Shown piece after piece: positions 44,352 to 57,448 of a DNA stretch of 64,000 nucleotides; positions within the stretch are counted from its first letter, which is position 1, and the number at the start of each line of letters is the position of its first letter. Source of the DNA: Fagopyrum homotropicum (taxonomy: Eukaryota > Streptophyta > Magnoliopsida > Caryophyllales > Polygonaceae); NCBI GenBank assembly GCA_033239125.1, contig BSWB01000004.1, positions 127,047,235 through 127,111,234 on the forward strand, in the 5' to 3' direction. The notes under the pieces are model-generated. The model had not been told where the DNA came from and made no database searches. It worked only from the letters and a program-made list of their open reading frames with translations. A program made the position numbers and the translations under genes.

Positions 44352-46057
44352 TAAAAGGGCCGTACCTGAACATTTACCACTCAAACTATGATGAGTTTTC
44401 TTTTTATGACTTTGTATAAAAGGATTATTTTGTTGTCATTTTAATTGGTGACATGGGGTTATCAAATTATATTTCTGATACCCCTTGTGCAAGTATTTTG
44501 GAAGTTGTCATAGGAATCAAGCCGATATAAAAACTCATACAACGGAAGATGTCATTATGACATTACCAAGGACATGGGAGGATCATGTCAAGAAAAAGAG
44601 AGGAAATTAATATGAAGGGATTGGAAAGAGACCTATGAAAATGTGAGGAAGACACTATGTAAAAGAGAGGAAGCTAATGTCACGGGATTTGAAGTGGAAG
44701 GAATGTGAGGAAGGTTTCATGACAAAGAGAGGAAGTTGATATGATAGGTCATTAAAGGAGAGGCAAGAAATTGAGGAAGTGGTCATGCAAAGAAGAGAAA
44801 GCTAAGATGAAGGGTGATTTAAATGAGAGGTATAAAAATGTTAATCGATAATAACTCAAATCAAAAGTCAAGAAGAGTGAGGCTAGACGAACCTACAACT
44901 ATCAAATTTTAAGACGGGGATAATACTCTGTCATCTACAATTTCCGATCGGCCTCGTGAAAATTTTTTCTTAATGGTGTTTGCATGTGTTAAAGGGGTTT
45001 TATAAAAGTCACATGGATTTAAATATCACACTCAAGAAACATAGCCAGGTCATGTTCATTGGCCTCAACAATACCATGTGGAATGCTTCAAGGCGGAAAA
45101 GCGTTAATAAATCGTTACAGAGAGGATGCAAACCAAGAATCCTTCGGTTATATTTGAAGTCGGTGCTTCGGAGTTTTCAAAGAGCTCAAACATACGCAGA
45201 GACTTATACAACGCTAGACTTTCTTACAATATCACTAAAGAACTGCGATAAATTGACATTGAAGAAGAGGAAGTTTAGGTGATGGACCATCAAAAGGAAG
45301 GACACAAAAATAATGTTTGACAATAACTTAACTCAAAAGTCAAGAAGAGTGGGAAAAACAAATCAAAGTTTGACAAATTTTAAAGATGGAATGCAGTATT
45401 ATTCTCGTATACAACTTCCAACCGGTCACCTCAAAAACTTTCTCATGGGGGTGAGTGTGTGTGGTTTCATAAAATATGTATGGAAGTGAAGATCATCCTC
45501 AAAGTGCATAGGTGGTTTGAGTGGACTCAATGGTAGAAAACCGGGTTGAGAGTCATCAATGAATTCAAGTGATCATAACTCTACACCAAAAGATACATAG
45601 TTCAAAATTTGAAACTAAATGTTTCTTGGCCATTACATGAAGATCACAACTATATTTTTCATTGTCAAAGGCATATATAATGTGTGTCATGATGTAGAGC
45701 TCTTACTAAAAGGTTGTAGTAATTCATTGAGTTCATTGATTGGAGAATAAGACTTTGAAAACAAAAACACGAGGATATAAAAAGACCTAACAAACAAAGA
45801 CGAGGAAAAGAAAACAAATAAAATAAAATAAACAGAATGGGTGTTCCTTGAGGGGATCTCATTTGCTCAATGTGCATCTTCTACCCTCGTGTTCTCTTTT
45901 ATATTGTACAGTATACTTGCAAAGACCTTGATTACCAGGCTTACATGCATGCAAATATGCAAAGGAAAATAAATAGATGTTAAACTTGGATCATTGTTTC
46001 TAGTAGGATGATCCCGGTCCATGTATAAAATAAATACCTCATCAAAACTTAAGTTAG
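44352..46057. other. Spacer with degenerate direct repeats
   Basis: No gene recognised. Two imperfect copies of a segment with the words AAAAGTCAAGAAGAGTG, CAATTTCCGATCGG/CAACTTCCAACCGG and GTTTTATAAAAGTCACATGG lie about 480 bp apart (44835-45010 and 45315-45490). The sense of the surrounding 'GAGAGGAAG' repeats resembles untranslated regions of decayed retroelements. Not assigned. Confidence 0.4.
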
Positions 46058-49031
46058 CTATCTCAAGTCAGCACCCACTGCTTCTTGGACCGACTTGAAC
46101 CCATCTCTTTCTAAGCATTCGGCCAACTCTGCCTGCGAAAATGAGTCAAAACATTACACCAGATGCATCGAATATGCATAAAAGGGTCTATGTTTCCGAC
46201 ACTCTCCTTTACGGGTTTTATACGAGTCAATCATTGACATGCTCAAGTTCGACTCGTTTATAAACAAGTCCGGCCTAAATTTTGTACGAGCTTTTAAAAA
46301 TGTGTTCATATTCGGTTTGTTTAGAAAGCGAACGAGCTCGGATAAAATAATGCTCTATACTGTTATTTTGCGGACACACTGCAGCCTTAGCTATTGGATA
46401 AATTCAAAGGCTAGACGAGATTTTAGGAATCAATTTCAGAAATCAACATGTATGATCTTAGACGTTTATCTATCTCAAAACTTATTTATGCCTTGAGAAC
46501 AGATAAGGTTGATTACGATTACCTTTATCTGCGGAATTAAAGCAGGTCCGCCGTAAGCAAGTGCGGTATAAAGTTGGACAAGGGTCGCACCAGCACGTAT
46601 TTTCTTGTATGCATCCTCACCACTGGTTTCAGCGCACAAAATGAAGCTTATAACAACCATAAGGAAAATGTTCTCATGGAGAATTTTGTCAAATAATGCA
46701 AATAACAGAAGCACATTTACCTGCTAACACCACCACATCCAATTAAAGGAACTCGCCCCTGCCAAGCACACAACTCTGTCAAACAAGTTGGCAAAATAGA
46801 TGGAACAAACATGTGAAACGTAAAACTATTATTCAAAGTAAAATCACCATTATCTTGAACCTCAAGACTCCTAACACATTCAAGTTGATTTGTTTATTGA
46901 GGTGGAATTTATTGTCTCTGACTAAATAAATGCCTTTTAAGGCTTATTAATAACATTTCCGAGCAAATGGAATAGGATTGTAGTAGAGGCATGATGCAGA
47001 TTAAATGGAATAGCTAGCTCTCCAGACCATGGAAGTCCCACTTAATCCGGATAGGCTTGATGTCCATATATTTGCACATCATTCGGCAAAATGTCGTTCC
47101 AGAACCCAGACCTTGGTAGTTGGTCAGCTTAGAATCCCTTTCTGCAATCCTATGATTCCTATGGTATGCCAATCTCATCCCACACGACCTTCCAATTTAC
47201 CATCTTGTTGCCACAAGTCAGTTTAATTTTGTTAGTACTATGTTGCCTCTCTAGTCTCTACTATCACCTTTTAACCATCATGGAAGTTAAATAGTTAAAC
47301 GGTATATCGGTAACAGACATGGAGATAGCCCAGAGGCTTTGCCCATTTATGTGTTCCCCTCTTTACGGAATTAATGTGCTTCTGTAAGTGAGCTGTACGG
47401 GAAGATCTTTTACAGTATAATGTGCTTGAGACCTCCTCTAGGAATCCCAACTTCCACAAGTAATAGACAAGAACTGATGTAAACTGAAGGGGTGAAAAGT
47501 AATATAAGCTTCATACCCGTGTCAAGAGATACATATCCTTTAATACATTGGTTGACAAGTTGAAAAGAGGTTTTCCACTTAGGCCACCAGCTTCCTGGGA
47601 GACGGGGTTCATACTGACTGCCTCAGGTCGTGAAATGGTTGTATTTGTTATGATCTATATAGCACCAATTGAAAGAAGCTCACGTTAAGCAGTTGATGAG
47701 GATAAATATTGTGTCAATGTTATTTTCTTCGAAACTGTTATTCAGAAAAGGTCTTGGCAACATTCAAATAAGATAGTAAAACCCTAATTAAAAATAAACC
47801 AACAAAAAATGCACCAAAGAAAAAAAGGTACTTCGTGTTTGATTCTAAACCTTCCACGTTGTTTCTTCATGGTCACTAACCTTTATTTTGCCCTAATATT
47901 ATCCCAAACCTATGAAATATGTGACAAAATTTATGCTTCCATAACATACAATTAAATGTGTTGTATATTTAATCCATAACCTTTACTACTTATTTTATTA
48001 TAGTCCTCAACCTTCAAGGATTATCTTACAGCAATCCTCAACCTTCACGGGTCCATTTTTATATGGTTGGGTGCTAATTAGAACAAATAAAGGTCAGAGG
48101 CCGCCTAAAAACGCAATTCACCCAAGAAAAGGCCCTTGTATTCATTCCATCCTATGGAAACTGTTAGAATCTCCAATCACCACTACACATGAACACTTGA
48201 GAAACATCACAAATGACAACAGAATTTCAGCTCTAGACATACAATCAACGGAAAAACGTGTAACTAAGCTAGCATAGTAAGTAGAACTGAAGTGGCCAAC
48301 AGTCACCTACAGTAGCCACCAAGAGGCAAAAGAAATGATGCAAACTGAATCACATGATTTCATCTTTCATTCTTGGAATCATTTTGCATATACAGCTCTG
48401 GCGAATAACACTTCAAAGCAATTGTTACTATAGTTACAAATTCGAAAATTTTCATTACTTTGATCAGAGTTCAAGCATCACTTCCACCAACTCACAATAA
48501 GAAGATACAAAAAGAGAAGGGAGTAATGTCAATAAATCGGCAAAGATGAGAAGATATTATCATATAACAATCGTTCTCATGTCTATGACTGTGAAGGTCA
48601 AAATATGCAAAGATACAGATGATAGAACAAGAAGAGTGCACAAAGAAAGACGTCTTAGAGAATACAATATATGTAAGGGTTCAAATGCTAACCCCTCTTC
48701 ACATGAGAATCCTTTCTTATTTGAAAACCTTAAGTTCATGTAATATATGTGTAGGGTCAAGTTTACGTGAGAAGAGTCACTCCCATGAGCACCAAAAACA
48801 GTTCACATTTCTTCAGAAGTCAGTCGGTTCACAATGTGGGCACCTTTTTGTACACAAACGTGAACCAGTTTTAAGTTGGTGCGCCAATTTTTTTGTGGGG
48901 AATTTTTAGAAGTGTGTCAACCTAAAACTGGTTCGCAATTGTGTCCAAAACAGTTTACAATGTGAACCAGTTTATCAAGCATTGTGAACCATTCTCAGTT
49001 CCCATGGGAGCCCTTGTTCTGATATGATATG

Positions 49032-49074
<43 letters not shown>

Positions 49075-52000
49075 AGATATACATACACACACACACACAC
49101 ATAGTATAAAGAACAGCTAGACCTATCAAATAAAAGCTAAAGGAAGCTCTTTCAAAGGAACACATTGACATCTATAAATCTAGCTTCATATGACTAGCAT
49201 TCATCAGTATAAACACAAATTGATTGGTGAGGAGGAAAACTGAAGATGTATGGACCCTGCAGCAACACTATAAAAGATTGATCGGGAGAAAAGTCTGAGA
49301 AATAATGTATAACATGTATCAAGAATATGAAAAGGCCATATGATATATAATGTGGCAAAAGTTGAAATGTAACGAAATAAGAGCACATCAACACAAGTAT
49401 AACCCCATGATGTGAATTACAGAGGAAAGGAGTTAAATAAGAAATAACATACCAATCCATCTACATGAAGAGCCACAGCAACCTGGGATAAGTAAAACAA
49501 GTTAGAAAAGCACCAAATAGACATGAAACTGCCACTTTACATAACCACATTAATACCGCTGCAATATCTTCAAGATCTTGTTTAGATAAATCAGGGGCAA
49601 TCTTCACCAACAGTGGCGGTGGGCCCTCCTCCCCCCATTGCATTTCATCACGGGCAGCTTGAACCTGGGTGATAAGAGTAAAAAAATACATAAGCAGAAG
49701 TAATCAAATGGAATTGAAGATTATATGTTCATCGTTTTTAGTGTTAACCTTCTTCACAAGATCCTTCAATTGTTTTCTCCCTTGAAGTTGACGAAGGCCA
49801 GGTGTATTAGGAGATGAAACATTAATGACCTAAAACAAGACAAGGTAATGCATTTCAGGTGGCACTAACAGAGCAATTTGGTAAGTAACAGCATTCTGGG
49901 CCTACAAAGGCCTAGATACATAAGATGATAAGAATTTGCAGTTTGCAGTCCTACATTAGCAAATGTAAAATGAACAAACAATCCTAAACTAGCAAATTAT
50001 TACAGACAACTGAAGAAAATGCAATACAGGTACAATATCACTCATCAATGGCCACTTAGATGAGTAGATCGACGCCAAAAAGGCTAGACAAGATACAACA
50101 AAATAAGAAGTATAGAACTCTAAAAGAACTTCAGGTTATCCAATCTTAAAGTCAACCCTGTTCTAGGAACACCATGTCAACCCTTTTTGAGCTAAAAGAC
50201 TCAGATATCACCACCATTAGTAAATAAGTTATCAAAACTTAAAATTTTAAATATTCAGTATAGCATTGTATAAATGCTGAAACGAAAAGGTATAAAAGTA
50301 AATATATGTGTTGTATACCAAGTAATCTGCATACTGGGATAGAGTATGCACTCCTTGTACATAATCTGCAGCTGCATCTTCACTAGTCTTATTCTTTCCA
50401 AGGTTTACCCCAAGAATGCCTGGCCCAGCCTTTCCTCCTACTTTAAAATCTTCACTGGCAGGTGAAGTGCTAGAAGTTTCATCCAACTTCCTCTTACCAT
50501 GTTGTGCACCCAAACGCTTTGCAACAGCTACTATGCCTTCACTATTAAAGCCGCAGCGGTTGATAATTGCACTGTTCATAACTCATTTAATCAATGTGTC
50601 AGAATGAACATCAATTGAAACATAAAGGAGGATGTTTGCATATAAATTAAAAGCTCAAATCCACAAGCGAAGCAAATCATTCAAAAAATAGTTCACGAAA
50701 CATGATACCATGTGTCTAAAACACACAACAACGTACATTCTTACCCTTCCTTCCGCAATCTGAAGATACGAGGTTTAGGATTGCCTTCTTGTGGCACAGG
50801 TGTCACAGAACCAACTTCAACAAAGCCAAAACCCATTCCAAGTAAACCTTCAACAGCCTCAGCATTTTTATCAAAACCAGCAGCAAGACCGATTGGATTG
50901 GAGAATTTTCTTCCCCAGACATCCAATCCTAGGATGGGTGGATCAGGTCTTTTCTCCCTTGGAACCCAGCCACGAGATGCAGCAGTAACAGCTAGAGTAT
51001 GTGAAAACTCTGGGTCCAACAGGGCAAAAAATGGATTTACAAGTTTTGTAGCTGAGAAAAGCCAGCCACTGCACAAACAGCAAAAGATATGAGGCCATTG
51101 AAACATCAAAACAACAACAACAAATTGTTTCCAAGTGGAAATGGGTGCAAATGAGTTATAAAACAGGTTCCATATTGTGATATTGAGTGTAGTAGTGTCC
51201 CCCACAAGTTTAATGGATTATACCAAATTGTAACATTTAGGACCAAAAAGTACATAACACAAAAACAAAAACATTAAACAAATTTTTACCAGAACGTGGC
51301 CTCGTCCACTGTACTAACATACGCTCCTCCAGCTATTAGCAGGCCAATAGTTGCTCCAGTCAATAATCGTCCCTACAAATTAAATCAACAATGTCACTAC
51401 CGTTCGAAAGCGTATACCTCACCAGAAAAATGGAAAGGAATGCATCAATAAGTTCCCCAAAAAAACACCGCCTCTCAGTCTCAGCAAAAAGTTAAGCATT
51501 CAGACAAAGGTCAATGTATATTATAAAAAGAAAACCTTGAGACTCGAAAAAAATATACAAGTTCAAGACCATTTTTTTCAGTGGCTGGATAGGTGGGTAA
51601 TAGCATCTAGTAGCATGCTTATCACCATCCACAGAATGTGCCATGTCAAGAGCAGTACACGTATCTAAAAGGCCATTACAAGGAAGCTCCATCAACTCCA
51701 GAATAAAATGAAAACAACAGGGGGAGAACAAAATGAAAGAAAACAAAAATATGTCTTGCAACAGGCAATGCCAGCTGCTTCAGATGCAATATAAAAATAA
51801 TGAAAGATGTAGCTACTTCAAAGAGGGGGAATGATTGCAGAAAATTTTACCATGTCCAAATTGAAAGACTGATCTGAATACCTAGTAGGAACTACAGAGT
51901 TTAGTTGTTTTAAGGAACAGATCATACATCTGTACATTTAAAAAAAAGGCAGATTCCAATGCCTTTTTCATGCTAGTCTTTCATTGGCACAGTAACTCAC

Positions 52001-54101
52001 GACAGTGAAAAATTTACACAACTTTGAAGTGAAAGTTTCTGAGAATTGATCGACAAATGGTGATCAGATTTAAGAGGATAACATAAGACTAAGCTGTTAA
52101 GCCTCAGTTGCCAGGAAACTGCAGTTGCTTTAGAATAACATTACGGATGATGGAAGAAAAAGGAATAAGTTAATCTGATCAGGAGGTAAGAAGATGATAA
52201 ACTGAAGCCTGCGAGTGATAAACCAAAGCCTGTTACATTAAAAATAAGGAAGCTTCCTATACATTGATCCATGAGGTATTGGAGAAAGGTTCTTTTAGGA
52301 TGAAAAATAATTTACAGCTTGTTCGGTAAGTTTTCAGCATCCAATTTCCCATGGTTTACAAAAGTGAACCACCTTTCTGGAAACTCCTTGGTGTAGTTCA
52401 CATTTTATAGTTGACATCTTTGAATTCAGCTAATTAATACTGTTAAAAATATATTTATAATACTAATCATAGTTATAGTTATAGAAATATGAAAATTCTT
52501 CTAGAGCAAAAGCTAAAACTCACAACATACCAAACAGGGTCTAAGCAACAGAGAATTTGCTTATGAAATTACCCAACCATATCTAACATCAACAGGAGAT
52601 GAATTCCATCTGTTAAGCATGATTGTCTAAGATGAAATAAATCCACATAACTAGAGGTAATTTATTCAACCTCTAAAAATAAACTCATGTATAGACCAGA
52701 GCTATATCACTAATACTTCCACATAGAAGAGAGTTTCTCCATCAAAGCATTTTGAAGAGAATGAAACATGAATTCTAATCATATGATATTCTAATCCATT
52801 TTCTTTTAGATGAAGTCAGTTGTGCCTGTGCAGGCAAGCTTCTGAATTTCAACAAAATCAGAATTCAATGTGCTCGTTAGCAGAGCCCAAGGATCGAGCT
52901 TGTATCAAAAGAAGAACAAAAATAAAATAAGTTGATGTTTTTGTCAAGTAAAACTATCTTAATACCTACTACTAAGCAGCATCAATGCAAAATCTATGTA
53001 GAACATAGGTCTTAAGGTCAAATAGCTTTGTGATAGAGGAAGTTAAAACATTGGTGTATTCACCACGTCAAAATTACATATTTGTGGCATCAATCAAGAG
53101 TACTTGATATGTAATGGAAAAAAGAACTGCATGTCCAAGAAACACTCCAAGACCAAAAAATCTGTCCCAAAATTAAGAATTGCAATGCTCATATCTATGA
53201 TGAAGTGATGAACTATAAATAAGAAGAGACTTTCATATGAAAGGAATATACTCAAATCATGTATCTTAATTCTAAGAAATGACGGTTTATAAATTCTGAA
53301 TGCAGCTTCGATTGTAAACTAAATTTGAGGTGCAAAGAAAAACTGAAAAAGATAAGTCATCTATTAAGTATTGATTTTGACACCACGGCATCTTGATTGT
53401 AAGTTCCTAACTTCTATCAACAGGAATATAGCCTACGATATTTTTCAGGAGAAGTACTTTCTCAAAAATTGACTGGGATAAGCATTGATCTGATCTTCTT
53501 AAATGTTCCAATAAGCAAAACTCTACATGCACTATTTACTATTTCTAGAGACCTCCTTTCTATTTCTATTTCCTTAAACCTCTCTAGCATCTAGACCAGG
53601 AGATTCTGTCATTTTTTCCCATCCTTTTTTGTGAAAAACAAGATGGGCAACAGATACTTTTCAAAAGAAAAAAAATATAAACTTTTCATTCCCGGTTCCG
53701 AAGTCCTACAAGTGTAATCTCTTATATTTTTTTTCTGCCTCATCCTCCACTACACAACTCTGTCTTGGACAGTTTTCCTTATTCACTTACAGATTTACAG
53801 GAGCACTTACACGCCCCGAACTATAACATTGAATACACAGAAAACGCAAATTGAAATCAATTTACCTGAGCAAAATCAAAGTACATACAACTATAGTCAT
53901 GACTGAATCAACGGAATTTAATATAAATGTGTACGGAGAGAACAGTACTTTCTTCGGCGATTGAGGAATCTTTGGACCGGCGGCGGCGGTGCCCGTAGAG
54001 GAGGAAGAAGAAGTGAAGTAGCGTGGTCTCAAACTACTGGTCTTAAATGCATCTTTGAAAGAGCTGTGACAAAACCTGGAAAGTTTGGAGAATCCGGCCA
54101 T
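46058..54101 (-). CDS. PYRD: Dihydroorotate dehydrogenase (quinone), mitochondrial
   Basis: Class 2 DHODH of the inner mitochondrial membrane, which oxidises dihydroorotate to orotate in pyrimidine synthesis and passes electrons to ubiquinone. Exons: 54101-53949, 51372-51290, 51068-50745, 50571-50319, 49829-49749, 49664-49557, 49482-49453 (30 bp), 47654-47517, 46758-46721, 46622-46523, 46132-46058. They sum to 1383 bp (460 aa), the length known for the Arabidopsis enzyme, all in frame. Visible: Ser/Arg-rich targeting peptide; membrane helix LLTGATIGLLIAGGAYVS; FMN/barrel motif NPIGLAAGFDKNAEA; active-site loop INVSSPNTPGLR with the class 2 catalytic serine; LLVKIAPDLS; and the phosphate-binding end IGCGGVSSGEDAYKKI. 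The first intron is 2.6 kb. It appears functional. Confidence 0.96.
48852..48944. repeat. Small hairpin in PYRD intron
   Basis: ACACAAACGTGAACCAGTTT (48853 onward) is inverted as AACTGGTTCGCAATTGTGT (to 48944) around a loop of about 40 bp. Probably a tiny MITE remnant; a third GTGAACCAG copy follows near 48962. Confidence 0.6.
49028..49102. repeat. Compound microsatellite (AT)n(AG)n(AC)n
   Basis: Three dinucleotide tracts in series in a PYRD intron: TATATA, then AGAGAG, then, after a short break, ACACAC. A likely length-variable marker. Confidence 0.9.
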
Positions 54102-54429
54102 GGGCGAAGAAAGACGAATCTCTTTTCTCTTACAGGTTAGCCTTACAAGGACGCAGAATGAGGAAGAAGGGGTTTTGCTGAGTTGCTGGGCAAGGGTTTT
54201 AGTTTTAAGATGCACAAATCGCGAACCGGTTATCAAACCGGTATCCCAACCCGGTGGCTTCATTTTCCATGGAGTCGGACACTTGTGTTATCTTTTTTAG
54301 CCCGGGCTAGTTTAGTTTGTCGTGTACTTTTTTTATACAGAGGAAAGAAACCGGAAATAATCGTTTTATATAAGTGGTTCGTCCTATAACATTCTTACGA
54401 TTGAGAATATTACGTTTAAGTTTTTATAG
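54102..54429. other. PYRD 5' flank
   Basis: About 330 bp separate the PYRD start codon from the 3' end of a LINE remnant, so the promoter must lie here, in the first part of the LINE remnant, or both. It includes inverted CCGGTT/AACCGG words (54228-54250). No TATA box was assigned. Confidence 0.4.
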
Positions 54430-54772
54430 ATGTCAATTGGTGTGGAAGGTGTCTAAGTTGGCAAGTCCGTCAACAATTCAATGGAAATCTCTAAATACGT
54501 CTTCGATATGAATTGATTTGAATTGCTTTATTTTCAGAAGAAGGCCTGGAGTAATCATTTTAATCTCTCCAGAGCAATTCCAAGATCCCTTGATGACACT
54601 AATGTCAGTTAAATTGTTGCGTTCAATAAAGATGTTATCAAATTTGACACGGCTTTTTGGATGTCGTAGAAGAGACCTAGAGCTTCGGCTCCAGTGATAG
54701 AGTTGTTATTAGTTTTTTTCGCTTCCATTTATAAGATATGTCCAGTGTGATTTATGATGGCAAAGTCACGTG
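54430..54772 (-). pseudogene. LINE remnant, RNase H 3' part
   Basis: On the minus strand, frames around stops and frameshifts read FAIINHTG, EAKKTNNNSITGAEALGLF, ERNNL and SIHIEDVFR. These match the order of RNase H motifs in the full LINE of this window (FGFILRD, AEACALREGL, EGDN, FREVNRVAD). The fragment is continuous with 60823-61797; the Harbinger element interrupts it. Confidence 0.75.
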
Positions 54773-54972
54773 GGGCCCGTTCGGTATGCCTCATTCAATC
54801 GAATGAATTGATTGAATGAATTTCAATGCCGTTCAGTGGAGTTTTTTGGTGTTCAATCATTCGATTGAATCGAATGAAATCCTCAGCTGAATGGAATGAA
54901 TGGTTCAATCGAGGGGCACCGGTTGAATCGATTGAATCGTTTTTCGATGAATTTTCTACCCTTGAAGAAAAT

Positions 54973-55093
54973 GAAGGGTTTGGGGCTTTCCATTCTGAAA
55001 CACAAAAAGATGTCTTCTCCTTCACTTCTTCTCCTTGCCGTCGCTTGGTGCTTCACAACGGCTTCGTCAAGCTCAAATCCATCTGTGAACAGG
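54973..55093 (+). CDS. Candidate signal-peptide exon in Harbinger
   Basis: In one frame an ATG near 55010 gives MSSPSLLLLAVAWCFTTASS, which has the shape of a secretory signal peptide, followed by SSNPSVN and a possible donor (CAG|GTATTC near 55093). An in-frame ATG upstream (MKGLGLSILKHKK) is also possible. Whether it splices to the frames at 56490-57030 is unknown. Alternatively this is chance in a CT-rich stretch. Confidence 0.25.
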
Positions 55094-55109
55094 TATTCTC
55101 TTCTTCACT

Positions 55110-56300
55110 GATTCAACTTGTTTGTTTCTGATTCATATATACCAATTTATGTTAGACTATTATTGACGCACCAAATTGTTTGTTTTTGATTCATATAGAC
55201 CAACTAAACTAAACATAAAGTAGGAAGAGAGAGGCCTCAAGTAGTGTTAGACTGTTATTGACAATTGGAGGTTGTTTGTTTCTGATTCATATAGATGTTG
55301 ATTGTTGTTGTCCTTCTTTTGTTATTAATCAAGATTAATCAAGTCACTGGGGATGTAGAAACCTAAAATTGAGATTTTTTCTATTTTTCAAAAATTTTGG
55401 CTTAAATTGAATGATTCAACTTGTTTGTTGGTGATTCATATAGACAACTAAACTAAAGATGAATTAGGAACAGAGAGAGAGACATCAAGTAGTGTTAGAT
55501 TGTTATTGACACACTAGCTTGTTTGTTTCTAATTCATATAGATGCTTTTGTTGTTGCTCTTCCTTTATTTTTAATCAAGATTAATCAAGTCTGAGGATGT
55601 AGAAACCTACAACTGAGACTTTTTCTATTTGCCCTACCTTTTGGCTTAATTGAATGATTCAGCTTGTTTGTTTTCGATTTATATAAACCAACTAATCTAA
55701 ACATGAAGTAGGAAGAGAGACGCCTCAAGTAGTGTTAGATTGTTATTAACAATTGAAGGTTGTTTGTTTTTTTATTCATATAGATGTTGACTGTTGTTGC
55801 CTTTCTTTTGTTATTAATCAAGACTGATCAAGTCACTGAGGGTGTAGAAGCCTACAATTGAGATTTTTTCTGTTTTACAAAAATTTTGGCTTAAATTGAA
55901 TGATTCAACTTGTTTGTTGCTGATTCATATAGACCAACTAAACTAAACATAAATTAGGAAGAGAGAGAGAGAGACATCAAGTAGTGTTAGACTGTTATTG
56001 ATACACTAGCTTGTTTGTTTTTGATTCATATAGATGTTGCTTGTTGTTGCCCTTCCTTTGTTTTAATCAAGATTAATTAAGTCATTGAGGATGTAGAAAC
56101 CTACAACTGAGATTTTATCTATTTGCCCTACCTTTTGACTTAATTGAATGATTCAACTTGTTTGTTTCTGATTCATATAAACCAACTAAACTAAACATAA
56201 AGTAGGAAAAGAGAGGCCTCAAGTGACTTGACTAACATATATAGACCAACTAAGATTAATCAAGTCACTGATGCTATTTTTTGTTTATTTGTTTCTGATT
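55110..56300 (+). repeat. About 245-bp tandem repeats within Harbinger
   Basis: GATTCAACTTGTTTGTT (with variants) recurs at about 55110, 55411, 55655, 55901 and 56149. Each copy is followed by TGATTCATATAGACCAACTA, AGTAGGAAGAGAGAGGCCTC, GTAGTGTTAGACTGTTATTG, ATTAATCAAG and GGATGTAGAAACCTA in the same order. Spacing is about 301, 244, 246 and 248 bp. The last copy is truncated. Confidence 0.85.
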
Positions 56301-56489
56301 CAGCTTGTTGTTGCTCTTCCTGTTGTGAAACTAAAAACATTTAGATGTCCAACTTGTGTATTTTACTAGTTCTCTTCCATTTACTGTGTTGTTGAACATA
56401 TATCTTGTTGCCCTTGGTTGTGTTGTTGAATATATATCATATTCATAATGTGTTTGTCTGTTTCCCAAATTTTATTTTATTAGTAGACA

Positions 56490-57030
56490 TGTCAAAAATA
56501 GCAGGACAATTTTCCTTACCCTTTGATGCATTATTTCCGTATGAGTTTGATCCCGATGTATATGACTCCCCTACCGATATTGATTCATACTATGTCTTAA
56601 GCAATCCAATCTCTTTTCATTCCATCAAATGCGTAGAATAGAATCATTTTAAGTGATGTCTTCCTTTTTACATTATTGGCAACTATTTATTGACGATTTG
56701 GACGAAGATTTGTTTGACACTCCCGTGCAGCAATCTGATACGGTTATTTATATGCAAGAGGTTGCTCGTAGACTCATTAGTGTCAATGATAGACTAAAAC
56801 ATGAGATCGAAACCACAAATCAAAATATGGTCAACGTCGAATCAGTCAACCATGAGGTGTATGACCTTGTGTCAGATTTGACTTTCTCAAGCATACAACT
56901 ATCTTTAAGACTAGAGAAGACTAGTTTAAGACCGAGTGAGAATGCCAGAAGAGCAGAAATATTGATGGTTGTACTACTTGTTGTCGTTGTTTGGTTCGTT
57001 GCTAAATTCTGCCACAAGTTGGGCATCTAA
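56490..57030 (+). CDS. Unrecognised small tail-anchored-like protein in Harbinger
   Basis: Two adjacent plus-strand frames look genic. First, from an ATG near 56489 (MSKIAGQFSLPFDALFPYEF ... IDSYYVLSN), stopping at 56641. Second, a frame ending at 57030 that contains DDLDEDLFDTPVQQSD, a coiled-coil-like middle (VARRLISVNDRLKHEIE, NVESVNHEVYDLVSDL) and a C-terminal hydrophobic helix (ILMVVLLVVVVWFVAKF) with only KHLG-type residues behind it, as in tail-anchored membrane proteins. They may be exons of one gene. I do not recognise the family. It is not part of the usual Harbinger gene set, so it may be a captured host gene. Confidence 0.45.
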
Positions 57031-57448
57031 ATATTTTTTTGTACTCTTTTGTATACGTAATATGCCTTCAAATTATGACATCATTTTTGTGCAATACTGC
57101 ATTTTGCGTACCGTATAGGTTAATATATGTACTAAAACAGTTGTGCTTAAATATATAATTAAGCTTATCTATTTTGCATATGTCTTTGCATGATTGTTGT
57201 TGACGTCCTACTAGATAAAAAACAACTAAAATTGACCTATTTTGCTTCTAAACTAGTCGTGATTAAACATATAATTAAACTCATCTATTTTACATATGTC
57301 TTTGCATGAATGTTGTTGATGTTCTGCGAGATAAAAAAACAACTAAAATTTACCTATTTTGCTTATGATCATCCGAGGTTTCAAAAAATTTAAAATTAAC
57401 TTAGTTCAACAACATGCTAGTCTTTGTCTACAAAATAATATCGGCCCT

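Noticed and set aside
50712..51092. Plus-strand 126-codon frame across PYRD exon 3
   Set aside because: Antisense shadow of the conserved FMN-binding exon.
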